A DNA stretch of 60,821 nt from Lachnospiraceae bacterium (GCA_029063085.1 JAIDOW010000012.1:1-60821), one strand, 5' to 3'. Shown: positions 24,062-34,195, numbered from the stretch's first letter. Program-made: numbers and translations. Notes: a model not told the origin generated them from the sequence alone.

Positions 24062-26641
24062 ATGAAAAAGTTTAATTTAGTGAAAGGAATATCTACAGCC
24101 TTAGTTGCAGTGTCTCTTGTGGCAGGTTTTGTTATTCCAAGCAATGCGGCAAAGGCAGATGATGTAAAGCTGTCACAAAAAGAAGTGACACAGATGGGAG
24201 CACCAGCAGCACCCACTATTTCATTAAAGGAACAAAGAGGATCAGGACAGGTAGTTACCAGTTGGACGCTTACGCTTCCTGCCGTGCCAAAAGGCTATCG
24301 ATTGTATCTGAACGTTTATCAGAATAATAATCCCTTTGATAGTCAAACGGGATTTTGGAGTAAGGATGATAAGGGCAGAGATGAATTTACACCGAGTCGC
24401 CAATGGGGAAGTGATCAGTATGATGTAGCTGGTCAAGACTGGTCACTGGATAGAAGTAGTTTTACTTTGGGCAGTAAAACTATTGTTGCATATTATTTCG
24501 ATTCAGCAGGATATGACACAGCACATAAAGCAGCATATGAGGCATGGTATGCAGCTTGTGAAGCAAAATACGACGCTGCATATGATGCATGGAGTGCAGG
24601 AACAGGTCCAATGCCGAAATGGAGTGATTATTTTAATGATGATACGATTCCATATCCCGCAAAAGCAGATTTTATGAGCCGGGCATCCAATCCCATTAAG
24701 ATCAGTGTTGATTCAGAAGCAAATGTCTCTGCAGTCGTAAAATCCACAGCTATCACACTGGATATGTATGCTTATGGTGCGACTGGTTTTGAGGTTTACC
24801 GCAAAGTCGGCAGCAAGTATAAAAAGATTGCAACAGTGGCAAAAAATACATATGCAGATAAAGGACTTACCTCTAAGACAAAGTATTCCTATAAAATACG
24901 TCCTTATTACAAGGATATGGACACCAATAAGATTGTTTATGGAAAGTATACCCAGATTGACAGAACCACCAAAGGAAGTGCCTTGAATTTAAAGCTGACT
25001 GTAAGTGGGACTAAAAATGTTAAGCTTTCATGGAAGAAGGTGAATGGTGCAACAAAATATGAGGTGTACAGGTATGCGGGGTCTTCTGATGAAACTGTTA
25101 TTTCAAAAGGAATCGATGACTACTACAGTTCATGGGAATTGATTAAAACATTGAAAAAGAATCAGAAATCCTATACAGATAAGAAGACAGCAGCAAATCA
25201 GCGTTATAGCTATTTGGTTCGGGCAGTATTGCCGGCAGATAAGAAGGTAAAGGGAGATAAAGCAACCTGTATTGAAGAGAGTCGATCTGTAAATTTTGCC
25301 TTTGGCAGTCCAGATGTATATGCAAGCTATGAAGATGCTTATGGCAATAAGACAATCCAATGGAAAAAAGGATATGGCATTGATGGTTATATAGTTGAGC
25401 AGTACAAGCAAAATGCAGCTGGTAAAGAAGAATGGGTTGAGATTAAAAGACTGGGAAAGACAGCAACTTCATATAAATTTGCAGCGGCATCTACGAAGAA
25501 TCAGGATGGTACGTGGGAGACGGAAGTGGAATACCGTATCTGCGCATACAAGGGAAAAACGAGGAGTGATTACAGAAATTATTTCACGACAAAACTATTG
25601 GGCTTGGTAAATAGTGTGACAGCAAAGAAAGTAGCAAACGGAGTGCAGGTATCGTGGTCACCAGTTGCGGGTGCTGCTTATTATAGAGTATATCGTGTGA
25701 AGGCAAATTCATTGGTTAAAAATAACGATATAGGTGGTTATGAGAATATGAGCGGCACAAGGGTTACAGAGTATGTAGGTGTACAGAATCCTGTAAAAGT
25801 TAATGTGACAGCCTGGAATGCGGCAATAAATGCATGGATCAATGATACTACTGGTACCGTTGCACAGCCATTGATAACCACCTTACTGGATGGGAAGAAG
25901 ACATATTACTATAGAAATTACCAGTATTCCCGTGATACATTTGATGCACCAACTACTTCTATTCTGGATTATTCCGGTGAAATTTATAGAGGTTCAACAA
26001 GTTATAAAACAGATAGCAAGGGAAATCAAGTATATTATGCACGACCTCAGGAATGCAATTCGAATGCAAATTATACAGTAGGGCCGCAGAAGGGCGTATC
26101 TTATCAATATTATGTTATTGCATATAAAGCAGATGAATATACGCTGGCAGATTATACAAAGGAGAATGAATGGCGTGGATATACTTCGCAGCAAATGGCA
26201 CAGAATTATAATGATAGTATTTCCACTGTAGTGGTTACACCTGGATCGGTTAATGCGCAAAAACGGGTTGTACAGAAGAAGTGGAAATCATTCTCAGAAA
26301 ATACGGCTGGATGCAAAAAGATTTCTTCTGAAGTAAGTTATACAACTGTGAAAGCTCCTGCGGGGAAGGCAACTATTAAGTCTATTAAAGCTGGTAAGAA
26401 ATCGGCAACGATTAAGTTGAAAAAGAAAGTAAAAGGAGCAACTGCCTATAAGGTATATCGTTCTACCAAGAAAAAAGGTACTTTCCTGTGTGTTGGGATA
26501 ATGACAAAAACAACTTATAAGGATTCAGGGCTACAGTCAGGAAAGACGTATTACTACAAGATAGTTCCTATTGCAACAAGTGAATCAGGAGCGGATATAG
26601 CAGGAAAGGCTTCTAAGGTAAGGAGCGTAAAAGCAAAATAA
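24062..26641 (+). CDS. Large secreted FN3-repeat surface protein
   Basis: This encodes 859 residues with a GTAGGAGGGCAAAT ribosome binding site. A signal peptide (about 1-33, ending SNAAKA) precedes an N-terminal beta domain, an Ala/Tyr/Trp-rich alpha segment (HKAAYEAWYAACEAKYDAAYDAW, about 153-175) and a series of fibronectin III-like modules. Each module has the pattern W.....ATKYEVYR...KKIATV....Y.DK.L...T.YSYKIRPYYK. At least five are seen, the last with strong Lys enrichment (IKAGKKSATIKLKKKVKGATAYKVYRSTKKKG). There is no catalytic motif, LPxTG or membrane tail. It is probably a wall-adherent surface protein or adhesin expressed beside the cellulase, with wall retention through basic modules. 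A terminator follows. Confidence 0.82.
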   Translation: MKKFNLVKGISTALVAVSLVAGFVIPSNAAKADDVKLSQKEVTQMGAPAAPTISLKEQRGSGQVVTSWTLTLPAVPKGYRLYLNVYQNNNPFDSQTGFWSKDDKGRDEFTPSRQWGSDQYDVAGQDWSLDRSSFTLGSKTIVAYYFDSAGYDTAHKAAYEAWYAACEAKYDAAYDAWSAGTGPMPKWSDYFNDDTIPYPAKADFMSRASNPIKISVDSEANVSAVVKSTAITLDMYAYGATGFEVYRKVGSKYKKIATVAKNTYADKGLTSKTKYSYKIRPYYKDMDTNKIVYGKYTQIDRTTKGSALNLKLTVSGTKNVKLSWKKVNGATKYEVYRYAGSSDETVISKGIDDYYSSWELIKTLKKNQKSYTDKKTAANQRYSYLVRAVLPADKKVKGDKATCIEESRSVNFAFGSPDVYASYEDAYGNKTIQWKKGYGIDGYIVEQYKQNAAGKEEWVEIKRLGKTATSYKFAAASTKNQDGTWETEVEYRICAYKGKTRSDYRNYFTTKLLGLVNSVTAKKVANGVQVSWSPVAGAAYYRVYRVKANSLVKNNDIGGYENMSGTRVTEYVGVQNPVKVNVTAWNAAINAWINDTTGTVAQPLITTLLDGKKTYYYRNYQYSRDTFDAPTTSILDYSGEIYRGSTSYKTDSKGNQVYYARPQECNSNANYTVGPQKGVSYQYYVIAYKADEYTLADYTKENEWRGYTSQQMAQNYNDSISTVVVTPGSVNAQKRVVQKKWKSFSENTAGCKKISSEVSYTTVKAPAGKATIKSIKAGKKSATIKLKKKVKGATAYKVYRSTKKKGTFLCVGIMTKTTYKDSGLQSGKTYYYKIVPIATSESGADIAGKASKVRSVKAK

Positions 26642-26686
26642 TTTTGATAATAACATGATAGGTTCGAATCAGTAATTATTTAAAAT

Positions 26687-26724
26687 AAAAACACCGACTG
26701 TAGTATAATCTCAGTCGGTGTTTT
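26687..26724. terminator. Bidirectional intrinsic terminator
   Basis: AAAACACCGACTG and CAGTCGGTGTTTT form a perfect 13-bp stem with a 12-base loop, flanked by A and T runs on both sides. It separates the convergent FN3 gene and the minus-strand membrane protein gene. Confidence 0.9.
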
Positions 26725-26787
26725 ATATGATATGAGAATTTAATCGAAAAATTATTAATGATTGTATAAAAAAAATGTTTATCTGGT

Positions 26788-28284
26788 TTATCCCATTGAA
26801 GAGAATAAAGCAGCAATTTCATCAGCAGAAAGCTGTTTATTTGGATCGGTGGGAATAGATTCCAAAGTTGGTTCAGCAACTTTTTCCTGAGGGATGTCTT
26901 CCTCTTTTTTGGGGACAGGCTCTGCGGCAGCAAAAAGGGCAGCAATTTCATCAGCAGAAAGTTGTTTGCCAGTATCATTGTTTGAAGGTTCTGCTTTAGC
27001 GGAACTTGTTTTTGCGGGTGCCTCCTTTTTCTTTTCTTTTTTAGGTGCGGGATCGGCTGCATTAAATAGGGCGGCTATCTCATCAGCAGAAAGGCTTTTG
27101 TTTTGGTCATTATCGGAATTATTATCGGATATCTGGGTATTGTCAGCAGTGGAAGAGACAGCGGATGGTTCTTTTACTGTATCCGAATTGGTTTTGTCTA
27201 CAACAGTAAAGGTTCCTTTTTTAATTTTCGGTTCTGGTTCTGAGGTATTGGCAGCTACCAATGCAGCGATTTCATCCATTGAAAGCATACTGTTTGGATC
27301 TTTATTAAGTATTGTGTCCGTTGGCGTGTCAGATACGTCTGCTTCTTCAGTGGCGCTATCTGACAATTCTTCTGCCGGTATACTGTCTGTTGCAATTTCT
27401 TCCAATAAGGAATCAACAGGTTCTTCACGGAATTCCCCGAAAGATTCTATATCGTCTTTAACTGTCACATCGGCAATAGGATCGGTGGTTTCTGTTGTGT
27501 TTATTCCGGATAAGGAATCATTAATCATATCTTCTGCAAATTTTTCATTGGAAGCTTTTGATTTATCCTGTTCGGTATTGCTCACAGGTATTGTCTGCAT
27601 GACAGTTGGGGCAGGAATCTCTATCTGCCGGACATCATTGGAAATATTCTGAAGCTCCTGTGCGATATTGCCAAGGTGCATGCTAAGCTCCTGATCCATT
27701 CCTTCCGGTTGTGATTTCAGATATGCCGTAATATCTTCCAGAATAGAAATGATTTCGGTGTTGTTAGGTGCCTGAATCTGGTCAAAACCCTGAATCATGG
27801 TTTCATTTAACTGGTTTCTCATATCTTTGATGGTTGAAACCAGCTGTGTAGTGTTATTCTGGTCATATTTGATCATCAGCCTGGTGGCCTTGCTTTGAAG
27901 GTTAGATAAGGAAGCAAGGTTTTTGTATAATGCCATCTGGCTTTCAGCATAGTTGTTTTCCAATTGTGCGAGTATTTCCGCTGTTTGTTTTGCACGGATA
28001 TAGTTAGCCTTTCCAATTCGTGACTGGGCACTGTTCATCATTTCCAGCTGGGTGGAAATATCATCAATTCCGTTTTTGATATGAACATTGATGGATTTAC
28101 TTTTCATGGAGGAAAATGCAATCAGATTCTTTGTAAGAATAAATGCGGTTATTAAAAATAATACACTGGTTCCCGCAACCGCAAAGAGAATGCTGCGATA
28201 CATGATCAATGTGTAAATCAGTGCCATTCCTGCAATCAGTGCAGCGAGTACTGATAGTGCCAGTTTGTTATCCTGTTTGTTCAT
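26788..28284 (-). CDS. Membrane protein with four FliM-like LSADEIAALF motifs
   Basis: This encodes 498 residues from the ATG at 28284, which follows GGAGGTACAG. An upstream in-frame ATG at 28335 has no such site. Two N-terminal membrane helices (LALSVLAALIAGMALIYTLI and ILFAVAGTSVLFLITAFIL) precede a helical, coiled-coil-like region (about 65-250; SKSINVHIKNGIDDISTQLEMMN...). An acidic, disordered Ser/Thr/Glu-rich tail follows. The tail carries four copies of a short motif: SMDEIAALVAA, then three of LSADEIAALF (minus-strand DNA near 27257-27289, 27063-27095, 26931-26964 and 26802-26833). The last ends the protein. The motif resembles the FliM/FliN N-terminal LSQDEIDALL peptide that binds CheY. 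No known family was recognised. Confidence 0.8.
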   Translation of the reverse strand: MNKQDNKLALSVLAALIAGMALIYTLIMYRSILFAVAGTSVLFLITAFILTKNLIAFSSMKSKSINVHIKNGIDDISTQLEMMNSAQSRIGKANYIRAKQTAEILAQLENNYAESQMALYKNLASLSNLQSKATRLMIKYDQNNTTQLVSTIKDMRNQLNETMIQGFDQIQAPNNTEIISILEDITAYLKSQPEGMDQELSMHLGNIAQELQNISNDVRQIEIPAPTVMQTIPVSNTEQDKSKASNEKFAEDMINDSLSGINTTETTDPIADVTVKDDIESFGEFREEPVDSLLEEIATDSIPAEELSDSATEEADVSDTPTDTILNKDPNSMLSMDEIAALVAANTSEPEPKIKKGTFTVVDKTNSDTVKEPSAVSSTADNTQISDNNSDNDQNKSLSADEIAALFNAADPAPKKEKKKEAPAKTSSAKAEPSNNDTGKQLSADEIAALFAAAEPVPKKEEDIPQEKVAEPTLESIPTDPNKQLSADEIAALFSSMG

Positions 28285-28393
28285 AATACTGTACCTCCGT
28301 TTGTATCTTCCCCGTATATTGTTATTTTTTATCAATTCAAAGCATTATTTTCTCATTATACATGAAAAAATAAAATCCGTAAAGAAAGATGTT

Positions 28394-28711
28394 TTAATGG
28401 AGAATTACCATGATTCGTTCTACAATAAACACCGCAGCGCAGGCAAGCAGGGCTACAGTAAGCAGGCTTTTTTCTTTGTATGCGGCAATAATGGCAACAA
28501 TAAATCCTGCGAGTGCCGACCAGATATTTGCTGTAGAAGACAGAATTGCTGGAAATGTCATGGCAGCAAGACAGGCATAAGGTACATAATAAAGGAAAGA
28601 TTTGATGTAGGTGCTGGTGATTTCCTTTTTGGACAGTACCAGAGGAAGCATACGGATTAGGTAAGTTACTCCGGCCATTGTTAATATGTATAAATATATG
28701 TTATGCGTCAT
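28394..28711 (-). CDS. azlD: Branched-chain amino acid exporter subunit AzlD
   Basis: This encodes 105 residues, a small polytopic protein with about four membrane helices. It has the AzlD pattern: N-terminal YLYILTMAGVTYLIRMLPLVLSKKEI, then YVPYACLAAMTFPAILSST and LAGFIVAIIAAYKEKSLL. AzlD works with AzlC in export of branched-chain amino acids or analogues. The start codon at 28711 is preceded by AAAGGAGAAG. It lies 60 bases downstream of azlC, in the same operon. Confidence 0.93.
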   Translation of the reverse strand: MTHNIYLYILTMAGVTYLIRMLPLVLSKKEITSTYIKSFLYYVPYACLAAMTFPAILSSTANIWSALAGFIVAIIAAYKEKSLLTVALLACAAVFIVERIMVILH

Positions 28712-28771
28712 TTGGGGCTTCTCCTTTGAAAGCTTATTGTTAATAAATGATTAATTTACGGTTAGTGTTTT

Positions 28772-29488
28772 CTATACTCCACTTTTTTGGGGTTCATCAT
28801 TTTCAATGGGTTTTAATTTGGCTGCAATTCCGGCTACAGTCACTGTGGTAAGAATGATGACAAAACCGGAGGTGATCTGTTTGAGAACTGGCAGTACCAT
28901 AAATAAAAAGCTAACTCCCATAGCAGATAAGACCACCATTAGAATCGTGTGGTTTTTCTTTGCCGGAGGAATGATAATTGCCAGAAACATTCCGTAAATA
29001 GCAATTCCCAGAGCACTCATTACGAAATCAGGAAGAAGACTTCCCGACACGGCACCCACTATTGTACCAAGTACCCAGCCAGGAACGGCAATGCTGGTAA
29101 TTCCATAGTGATAGGAGGGAGAGAGCACTCCGGTCTGACTGGCATCCAGTGCAAATATTTCATCTGTCACACTGTAGGACATGGTATATCGGTGCCAGTT
29201 TGGTGCAGATTTATCCAATTTTTGTGCCAGGGAAAATGACATAAGGCAGTAGCGAAGATTGATAATGAGCTGTGTCAGGGCAAGTTCAAGATAAGTTCCT
29301 CCTGCTGCGATAATCCCAAGTCCAGAAAACTGCCCTGCTGATGTTACATTGGTCAGGGAAATCAGAGCAGCCTGCCAGATACTTAATCCATTGGTTACAG
29401 CTTCCATTCCGAAGGTAAAGGATACGGCAAAGTAGCCCAGAGCAACAGCAATGCCATCACGCAGTCCGTGTTTATAAGTATTTTGCAT
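28772..29488 (-). CDS. azlC: Branched-chain amino acid permease AzlC
   Basis: This encodes 238 residues with several membrane helices and the family pattern GLRDGIAVALGYFAVSFTFGMEAV..GLSIWQAALISLTNVTSAGQF near the N-terminus. This is the AzlC signature, including the conserved SAGQF segment. LTQLIINLRYCLMSFSLAQKL and TDEIFALDAS further on are also typical. It forms an exporter with AzlD from the next gene. The length is normal for the family. No neighbouring AzlB/Lrp-type regulator was seen. Confidence 0.95.
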   Translation of the reverse strand: MQNTYKHGLRDGIAVALGYFAVSFTFGMEAVTNGLSIWQAALISLTNVTSAGQFSGLGIIAAGGTYLELALTQLIINLRYCLMSFSLAQKLDKSAPNWHRYTMSYSVTDEIFALDASQTGVLSPSYHYGITSIAVPGWVLGTIVGAVSGSLLPDFVMSALGIAIYGMFLAIIIPPAKKNHTILMVVLSAMGVSFLFMVLPVLKQITSGFVIILTTVTVAGIAAKLKPIENDEPQKSGV

Positions 29489-29755
29489 GAGAAAATCCTC
29501 ATTTCATTAGTTTTTCTTGTCGACAATGAACCGAGTGCCGTGCCTGCACAGGCATTTGGTATGATAGTCTTTATTCTAAACCATATTTTTAGGGTTCAGC
29601 TTTGAATAGTCTACCATAATACAGGAAAAATGGCAAAAAAAAATAAAAACAAGAACAGAACAAATGTTCAAATATACCTGTACTTTTTTTATATATAATG
29701 TTATACTATAAAAACAAATTTTTAGTGAGAATCGGAACTGGCGGAGAAAACGAAT

Positions 29756-30157
29756 ATGAGATTTTTGGCAATGCTGTTTATGGAGGTACTTATATTAATA
29801 TATTCTATAGGTGCATGCAGAGTGCTCTCTATGACTTTTAAAACATTCAGTAGGTCGATTACTATAAAAAACAAGAAATGGGCCGCAATATTAATTGCAT
29901 ATAAAAATACCTGGGGAATAGCAACAAGTGCGAAAAATAGAAATAAGATATCGCTGTTAGGGGTATTTTCATATATAGTGTTTTTTCCACAGGCCTTTTT
30001 CTTTGCATATGACTGGTGGGTTTATTTTACGACAGGCGTGACAGAGTTATGTTCAGCAGAAAAAACATATCTTTCGGTAGTAGGATTGTATTATATTATT
30101 GCAGTCAGTATAAAAATAAAAGAAGCAGATAACTTTGAAAAAGGGAAGATATGGTGA
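29756..30157 (+). CDS. Small hypothetical membrane protein
   Basis: This encodes 133 residues with a GGAG site nine bases before the ATG at 29756. Three hydrophobic segments are visible: about 3-24 (FLAMLFMEVLILIYSIGACRVL), 66-90 (LLGVFSYIVFFPQAFFFAYDWWVYF) and 103-117 (YLSVVGLYYIIAVSI). A basic cytoplasmic stretch (KTFSRSITIKNKKW) lies between the first two. No family was recognised. It is isolated between azlCD and uvrB. Confidence 0.55.
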   Translation: MRFLAMLFMEVLILIYSIGACRVLSMTFKTFSRSITIKNKKWAAILIAYKNTWGIATSAKNRNKISLLGVFSYIVFFPQAFFFAYDWWVYFTTGVTELCSAEKTYLSVVGLYYIIAVSIKIKEADNFEKGKIW

Positions 30158-30222
30158 CCTAATGAGGATAATGGGAAGCGATGTATCAGTGAAAACACTT
30201 TTCTGAAAAAGGAGTGAATAAA

Positions 30223-30279
30223 ATGCTTATCTGTCAAAATAATAAAAAGGAATTTAAAGGAATCATATTGTTAACTTAG
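30223..30279 (+). CDS. Possible 18-codon small ORF upstream of uvrB
   Basis: This frame starts at an ATG eight bases after a GGAG site (AAAGGAGTG) and encodes 18 residues ([18 protein letters not shown]). It ends nine bases before the uvrB ribosome binding site. It could be a leader peptide or a coincidence; no alternative hairpins were evident. Confidence 0.25.
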   Translation: MLICQNNKKEFKGIILLT

Positions 30280-30301
30280 ATTCATAAAGGAGGAGACTTT
30301 C

Positions 30302-32299
30302 ATGGATCATTTTGAATTAGTATCAGAATTTCAGCCAACCGGCGACCAGCCACAGGCAATTGAAGATTTAGTAAAAGGATTTGAAGAGGGAAACCAGTTC
30401 CAGACTTTGCTGGGAGTAACCGGTTCCGGTAAGACTTTTACTATGGCGAATGTAATCGCCCAATTGAATAAACCGACCATCATTATTGCACATAATAAGA
30501 CGTTAGCGGCACAGCTTTACAGTGAATTTAAGGAATTTTTCCCTAATAATGCGGTAGAGTATTTTGTGTCCTACTACGACTATTACCAGCCGGAGGCATA
30601 TGTTCCGTCCACAGATACGTATATTGAGAAAGACTCTTCGATAAATGATGAGATTGACAAATTAAGACATTCCGCAACTGCGGCATTGATTGAGCGCAAG
30701 GATGTGATAGTCATTTCTTCTGTGTCCTGTATCTATGGTATCGGTTCGCCGGAGGATTATGAGGAAATGATGCTTACCCTGCGTACGGGAATGACCTATG
30801 AATGGGACAAGCTGATTACCGATCTCATTGATATCCAGTATGAGAGAAATGAAATGGATTTTAAGCGGGGCACCTTCCGGGTGCATGGGGATGTATTGGA
30901 GATTTTACCGGTATCTACTTTTGAGGATGCTATCCGTATAGAGTTTTTTGGGGATGAAATTGACCGCATGGTGGAATTTGACCCATTGACCGGTGAGGTG
31001 AAGAGAGGAATTAACTGTGCGTTTATTTTCCCTGCCTCTCATTATGTTGTGGCTCAGGAAAAGATTGACCACGCAGTGGTGGAGATTGAGGAAGAATTGG
31101 AGCAGCAGGTTGCATATTTTAAGGAAAATGATAAACTTTTAGAGGCACAGAGAATCAGTGAACGGACACATTTCGATATGGAGATGTTAAGGGAGACCGG
31201 ATTTTGTTCCGGAGTGGAGAATTATTCCAGGGTGCTGGCAGGTTTGGAGCCGGGAGCGACTCCGAATACTTTGTTGGAATTTTTTAAAGATGATTTTTTG
31301 ATGATAATAGATGAGTCACATATCACAGTTCCCCAGATTCGTGGTATGTATGCTGGGGACAGGGCGAGAAAGCAGACACTTGTAGATTTTGGATTTCGTC
31401 TTCCGTCGGCAATGGATAACCGTCCTCTTAATTTTGGTGAATTTGAATCTAAGGTGGATCAGGTGATGTTTGTTTCAGCGACACCTTCCGATTATGAAGC
31501 GGAGCATGAACTGCTTCGGACAGAGCAGTTGATCCGACCAACGGGACTGTTAGACCCTCTGATTGAGGTGAAGCCTGTGGAGGGACAGGTGGATGATCTG
31601 CTGTCTGAAGTAAATAAAGAGGTGGAGAAGGGGAATAAGGTGTTAGTTACCACATTGACAAAGCGGATGGCAGAAGATTTGACGGATTATCTGCGTGATC
31701 AGGGTGTGAAAGTGAAATACCTCCATTCGGATATTGATACTTTGGAGAGGATTGAGATTGTCCGGGATCTGCGTATGGGTATTTTTGATGTATTGGTGGG
31801 TATCAATCTGTTAAGGGAAGGTTTGGATATACCGGAGATTACGCTGGTAGCTATTTTGGATGCAGACAAGGAGGGATTCTTACGCTCCGAAACTTCACTG
31901 GTACAGACGATTGGACGGGCTGCCCGAAACAGTGAGGGCCGGGTGATTATGTATGCAGATGAAATTACACGCTCTATGCGTGTGGCAATTGATGAAACCA
32001 ACCGAAGACGCCAGATTCAGGATGCGTATAATAAGGAGCATGGAATTACACCAACAACTATACGTAAATCTGTCCGGGATCTGATCACTACCTCTACGGA
32101 TGAGGATGTTGAGGCACTAAATGCCAAGTTGAAGGAAAAAGATATTGAGTCCATGACGAAAAAAGAGCTTCAGGAAGAGATTAAGAAATACACGAAAAAA
32201 ATGGAGACAGCTGCGGCAGAGCTTAACTTTGAGATGGCAGCAGAATATAGGGACAAGCTGAAAGAATTAAAGGTGGCATTACGGGATTATGATAGTTGA
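30302..32299 (+). CDS. uvrB: UvrABC excision nuclease subunit B
   Basis: This encodes 665 residues, the full family length. UvrB verifies DNA damage delivered by UvrA and recruits UvrC for nucleotide excision repair. Visible features are Walker A GVTGSGKT (about 39-46), the beta-hairpin segment [14 protein letters not shown], helicase motifs DESH and VSATPSDYE, the C-terminal helicase segment [15 protein letters not shown]...QTIGRAARN, and the UVR/coiled-coil domain at the end ([35 protein letters not shown]). The ribosome binding site is AAAGGAGGAG. No uvrA follows in this window; the next gene is an ABC exporter. Confidence 0.98.
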   Translation: MDHFELVSEFQPTGDQPQAIEDLVKGFEEGNQFQTLLGVTGSGKTFTMANVIAQLNKPTIIIAHNKTLAAQLYSEFKEFFPNNAVEYFVSYYDYYQPEAYVPSTDTYIEKDSSINDEIDKLRHSATAALIERKDVIVISSVSCIYGIGSPEDYEEMMLTLRTGMTYEWDKLITDLIDIQYERNEMDFKRGTFRVHGDVLEILPVSTFEDAIRIEFFGDEIDRMVEFDPLTGEVKRGINCAFIFPASHYVVAQEKIDHAVVEIEEELEQQVAYFKENDKLLEAQRISERTHFDMEMLRETGFCSGVENYSRVLAGLEPGATPNTLLEFFKDDFLMIIDESHITVPQIRGMYAGDRARKQTLVDFGFRLPSAMDNRPLNFGEFESKVDQVMFVSATPSDYEAEHELLRTEQLIRPTGLLDPLIEVKPVEGQVDDLLSEVNKEVEKGNKVLVTTLTKRMAEDLTDYLRDQGVKVKYLHSDIDTLERIEIVRDLRMGIFDVLVGINLLREGLDIPEITLVAILDADKEGFLRSETSLVQTIGRAARNSEGRVIMYADEITRSMRVAIDETNRRRQIQDAYNKEHGITPTTIRKSVRDLITTSTDEDVEALNAKLKEKDIESMTKKELQEEIKKYTKKMETAAAELNFEMAAEYRDKLKELKVALRDYDS

Positions 32300-32369
32300 C
32301 ATATAAGGTGTGGCTAATGAATGACTTTCATATCAGATGTTATGCTTTTTATAGATTTAAGGTGATTGT

Positions 32370-32414
32370 GTGACAGACGGTAACGAAAACAGAGTTTTGC
32401 AATTACTTGATTAA
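32370..32414 (+). other. Short frame matching the tail of the small ORF at 44860
   Basis: A GTG-initiated frame of 14 codons (VTDGNENRVLQLLD) ends 20 bases before the ABC exporter start. Its DNA (AACAGAGTTTTGCAATTACTT) closely matches the 3' end of the 57-residue ORF at 44860-45033, which also lies about 20 bases before an ABC transporter gene. It is probably the remnant of a homologous small gene, or a conserved leader. No ribosome binding site was seen here. Confidence 0.35.
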
Positions 32415-32434
32415 ACTTATACAGTGAGGTAAAA

Positions 32435-34195
32435 ATGGATACGAGAGAATACAAGACAACAGAACTTTTAAAAAGGTTTTTACCATATTACAAACCACAT
32501 ATGGGAACAGTTATACTGGATTTATTTTGTGCAGCACTGACGACTATCTGTGAACTGGTTCTTCCACTCATTATGCGATATATCACGAATGAGGGGATGA
32601 GGGATCTGGCAGCATTATCTGTCCGTATGGTGATGATGCTTGGCGGGATTTATTTTGTTTTGCGGATTGTGGACAGCATCGCCAATTACTATATGGCAGA
32701 TGTGGGTCATGTGATGGGGGCAAAGATAGAGACGACTATGAGAAGGGATGCATATTCCCATCTGCAAAAGCTTTCCAATACCTATTACAGTAATACTAAG
32801 GTCGGTCAGATTATGGGAAGGATTACCAATGATTTGTTTGATGTGACAGAATTTGCCCATCACTGTCCGGAGGAGTTTTTTATTGCGGCGATTAAGGCTG
32901 TGGTGGGATTTATCATTTTGTCCGGAATTAATTTTTGGCTTACATTAATAATCTTCTGCATTGTTCCAGTGATGTTTTTTACCTGTATGACATTAAATCG
33001 TAAGATGAAAACGGCGTTTTCCAAGCAGAGATACCAGATTGGAGAATTAAATGCCCGTATTGAGGACAGCTTATTAGGGCAGAAGGTGGTAAAGGCATTT
33101 ACCAATGAGGAGATGGAGAACGGGAAGTTTGCTGCTGACAATCAGAAGTTCTTTGAGATTAAAAAAGAGAGTTACAAATATATGGCGGCATTTCAGACGA
33201 CTACGAGAATGTTTGATGGCATCATGTATCTTTCCGTTATAATAGGCGGCGGTATTTTTATGGTGAAGGGGCTGATTCAGCCGGGAGATTTGGTGGCATA
33301 TATGCTTTATGTTACTACGCTGATTGCTACCATCAGGCGAATTATCGAGTTTGCCGAGCAGTTTCAGCGGGGAATGACAGGAATTGAACGCTTTTTGCAG
33401 ATTATGGATGCAGATATTGATATTTTTGACGAGGAAGGGGCTGTGCCATTAGAAAGGGTAGCGGGTGATATAGAGTTTGAGAACGTGAGTTTTGAGTATC
33501 CCGATGACCATAATGAAGTTTTTTCTAATCTGAATCTGTCTATCAAAGCGGGAGAGCGGGTTGCCATCGTAGGTCCGTCAGGCGGCGGGAAGACTACGCT
33601 TTGTAATCTGATTCCGAGATTTTATGATATTGATTCAGGCTGTATCAGATTGGACGGCAGGAATATCAAAGAATTTACACTGAAGAGCTTAAGGCAGCAT
33701 ATTGGCATTGTCCAGCAGGATGTGTATCTGTTTTCGGGAACAGTATATGACAATATAATCTATGGCAGGCCGGATGCTTCCAGAGAAGAGGTAATGGTGG
33801 CGGCAAAGCTTGCAGGAGCAGATGCATTTATACGGGAGTTAAAGAACGGATATGATACCTATATCGGGGAGCGTGGTGTGAAGCTGTCCGGCGGGCAGAA
33901 GCAGCGGATCAGTATTGCGAGGGTATTTTTAAAGAATCCACCGATTTTAATTTTAGATGAGGCAACTTCCGCACTGGATAACGAGAGTGAATTTGAAGTG
34001 GCAAAATCTCTGGTAGAATTATCGGAGGGCAGGACGACCCTTACCATTGCCCACAGATTGTCCAGTATCCGGAATTCTGACCGTATTCTGGTGCTGACAG
34101 AGGAAGGTATTGTGGAGGAAGGAAGCCATGATGAACTGATGAGAAAACAGGGTATGTATTATGAGTTTTATACGATGGCAGATAAGTGGCAGTAG
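32435..34195 (+). CDS. ABC exporter (MsbA/LmrA-type half-transporter)
   Basis: This encodes 586 residues. An N-terminal six-helix type I exporter domain (about 20-320) precedes a nucleotide-binding domain (about 340-575). Motifs are Walker A GPSGGGKTT, Q-loop IVQQDVYLFSG, signature LSGGQKQR, Walker B ILILDEATSALD and the H-loop in IAHRLSS. It should act as a homodimer, because no partner half-transporter is adjacent. The YLFSGTVYDNI segment is typical of lipid and multidrug exporters. The ribosome binding site is GTGAGGT. Cardiolipin synthase follows 83 bases downstream, so a lipid link is possible but unproven. Confidence 0.93.
   Translation: MDTREYKTTELLKRFLPYYKPHMGTVILDLFCAALTTICELVLPLIMRYITNEGMRDLAALSVRMVMMLGGIYFVLRIVDSIANYYMADVGHVMGAKIETTMRRDAYSHLQKLSNTYYSNTKVGQIMGRITNDLFDVTEFAHHCPEEFFIAAIKAVVGFIILSGINFWLTLIIFCIVPVMFFTCMTLNRKMKTAFSKQRYQIGELNARIEDSLLGQKVVKAFTNEEMENGKFAADNQKFFEIKKESYKYMAAFQTTTRMFDGIMYLSVIIGGGIFMVKGLIQPGDLVAYMLYVTTLIATIRRIIEFAEQFQRGMTGIERFLQIMDADIDIFDEEGAVPLERVAGDIEFENVSFEYPDDHNEVFSNLNLSIKAGERVAIVGPSGGGKTTLCNLIPRFYDIDSGCIRLDGRNIKEFTLKSLRQHIGIVQQDVYLFSGTVYDNIIYGRPDASREEVMVAAKLAGADAFIRELKNGYDTYIGERGVKLSGGQKQRISIARVFLKNPPILILDEATSALDNESEFEVAKSLVELSEGRTTLTIAHRLSSIRNSDRILVLTEEGIVEEGSHDELMRKQGMYYEFYTMADKWQ

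Noticed and set aside
26894-27652. A 252-residue plus-strand open frame opposite the LSADEIAALF protein
   Set aside because: It is the Ser/Ala-rich antisense shadow of a repetitive acidic tail, without a ribosome binding site or homology.
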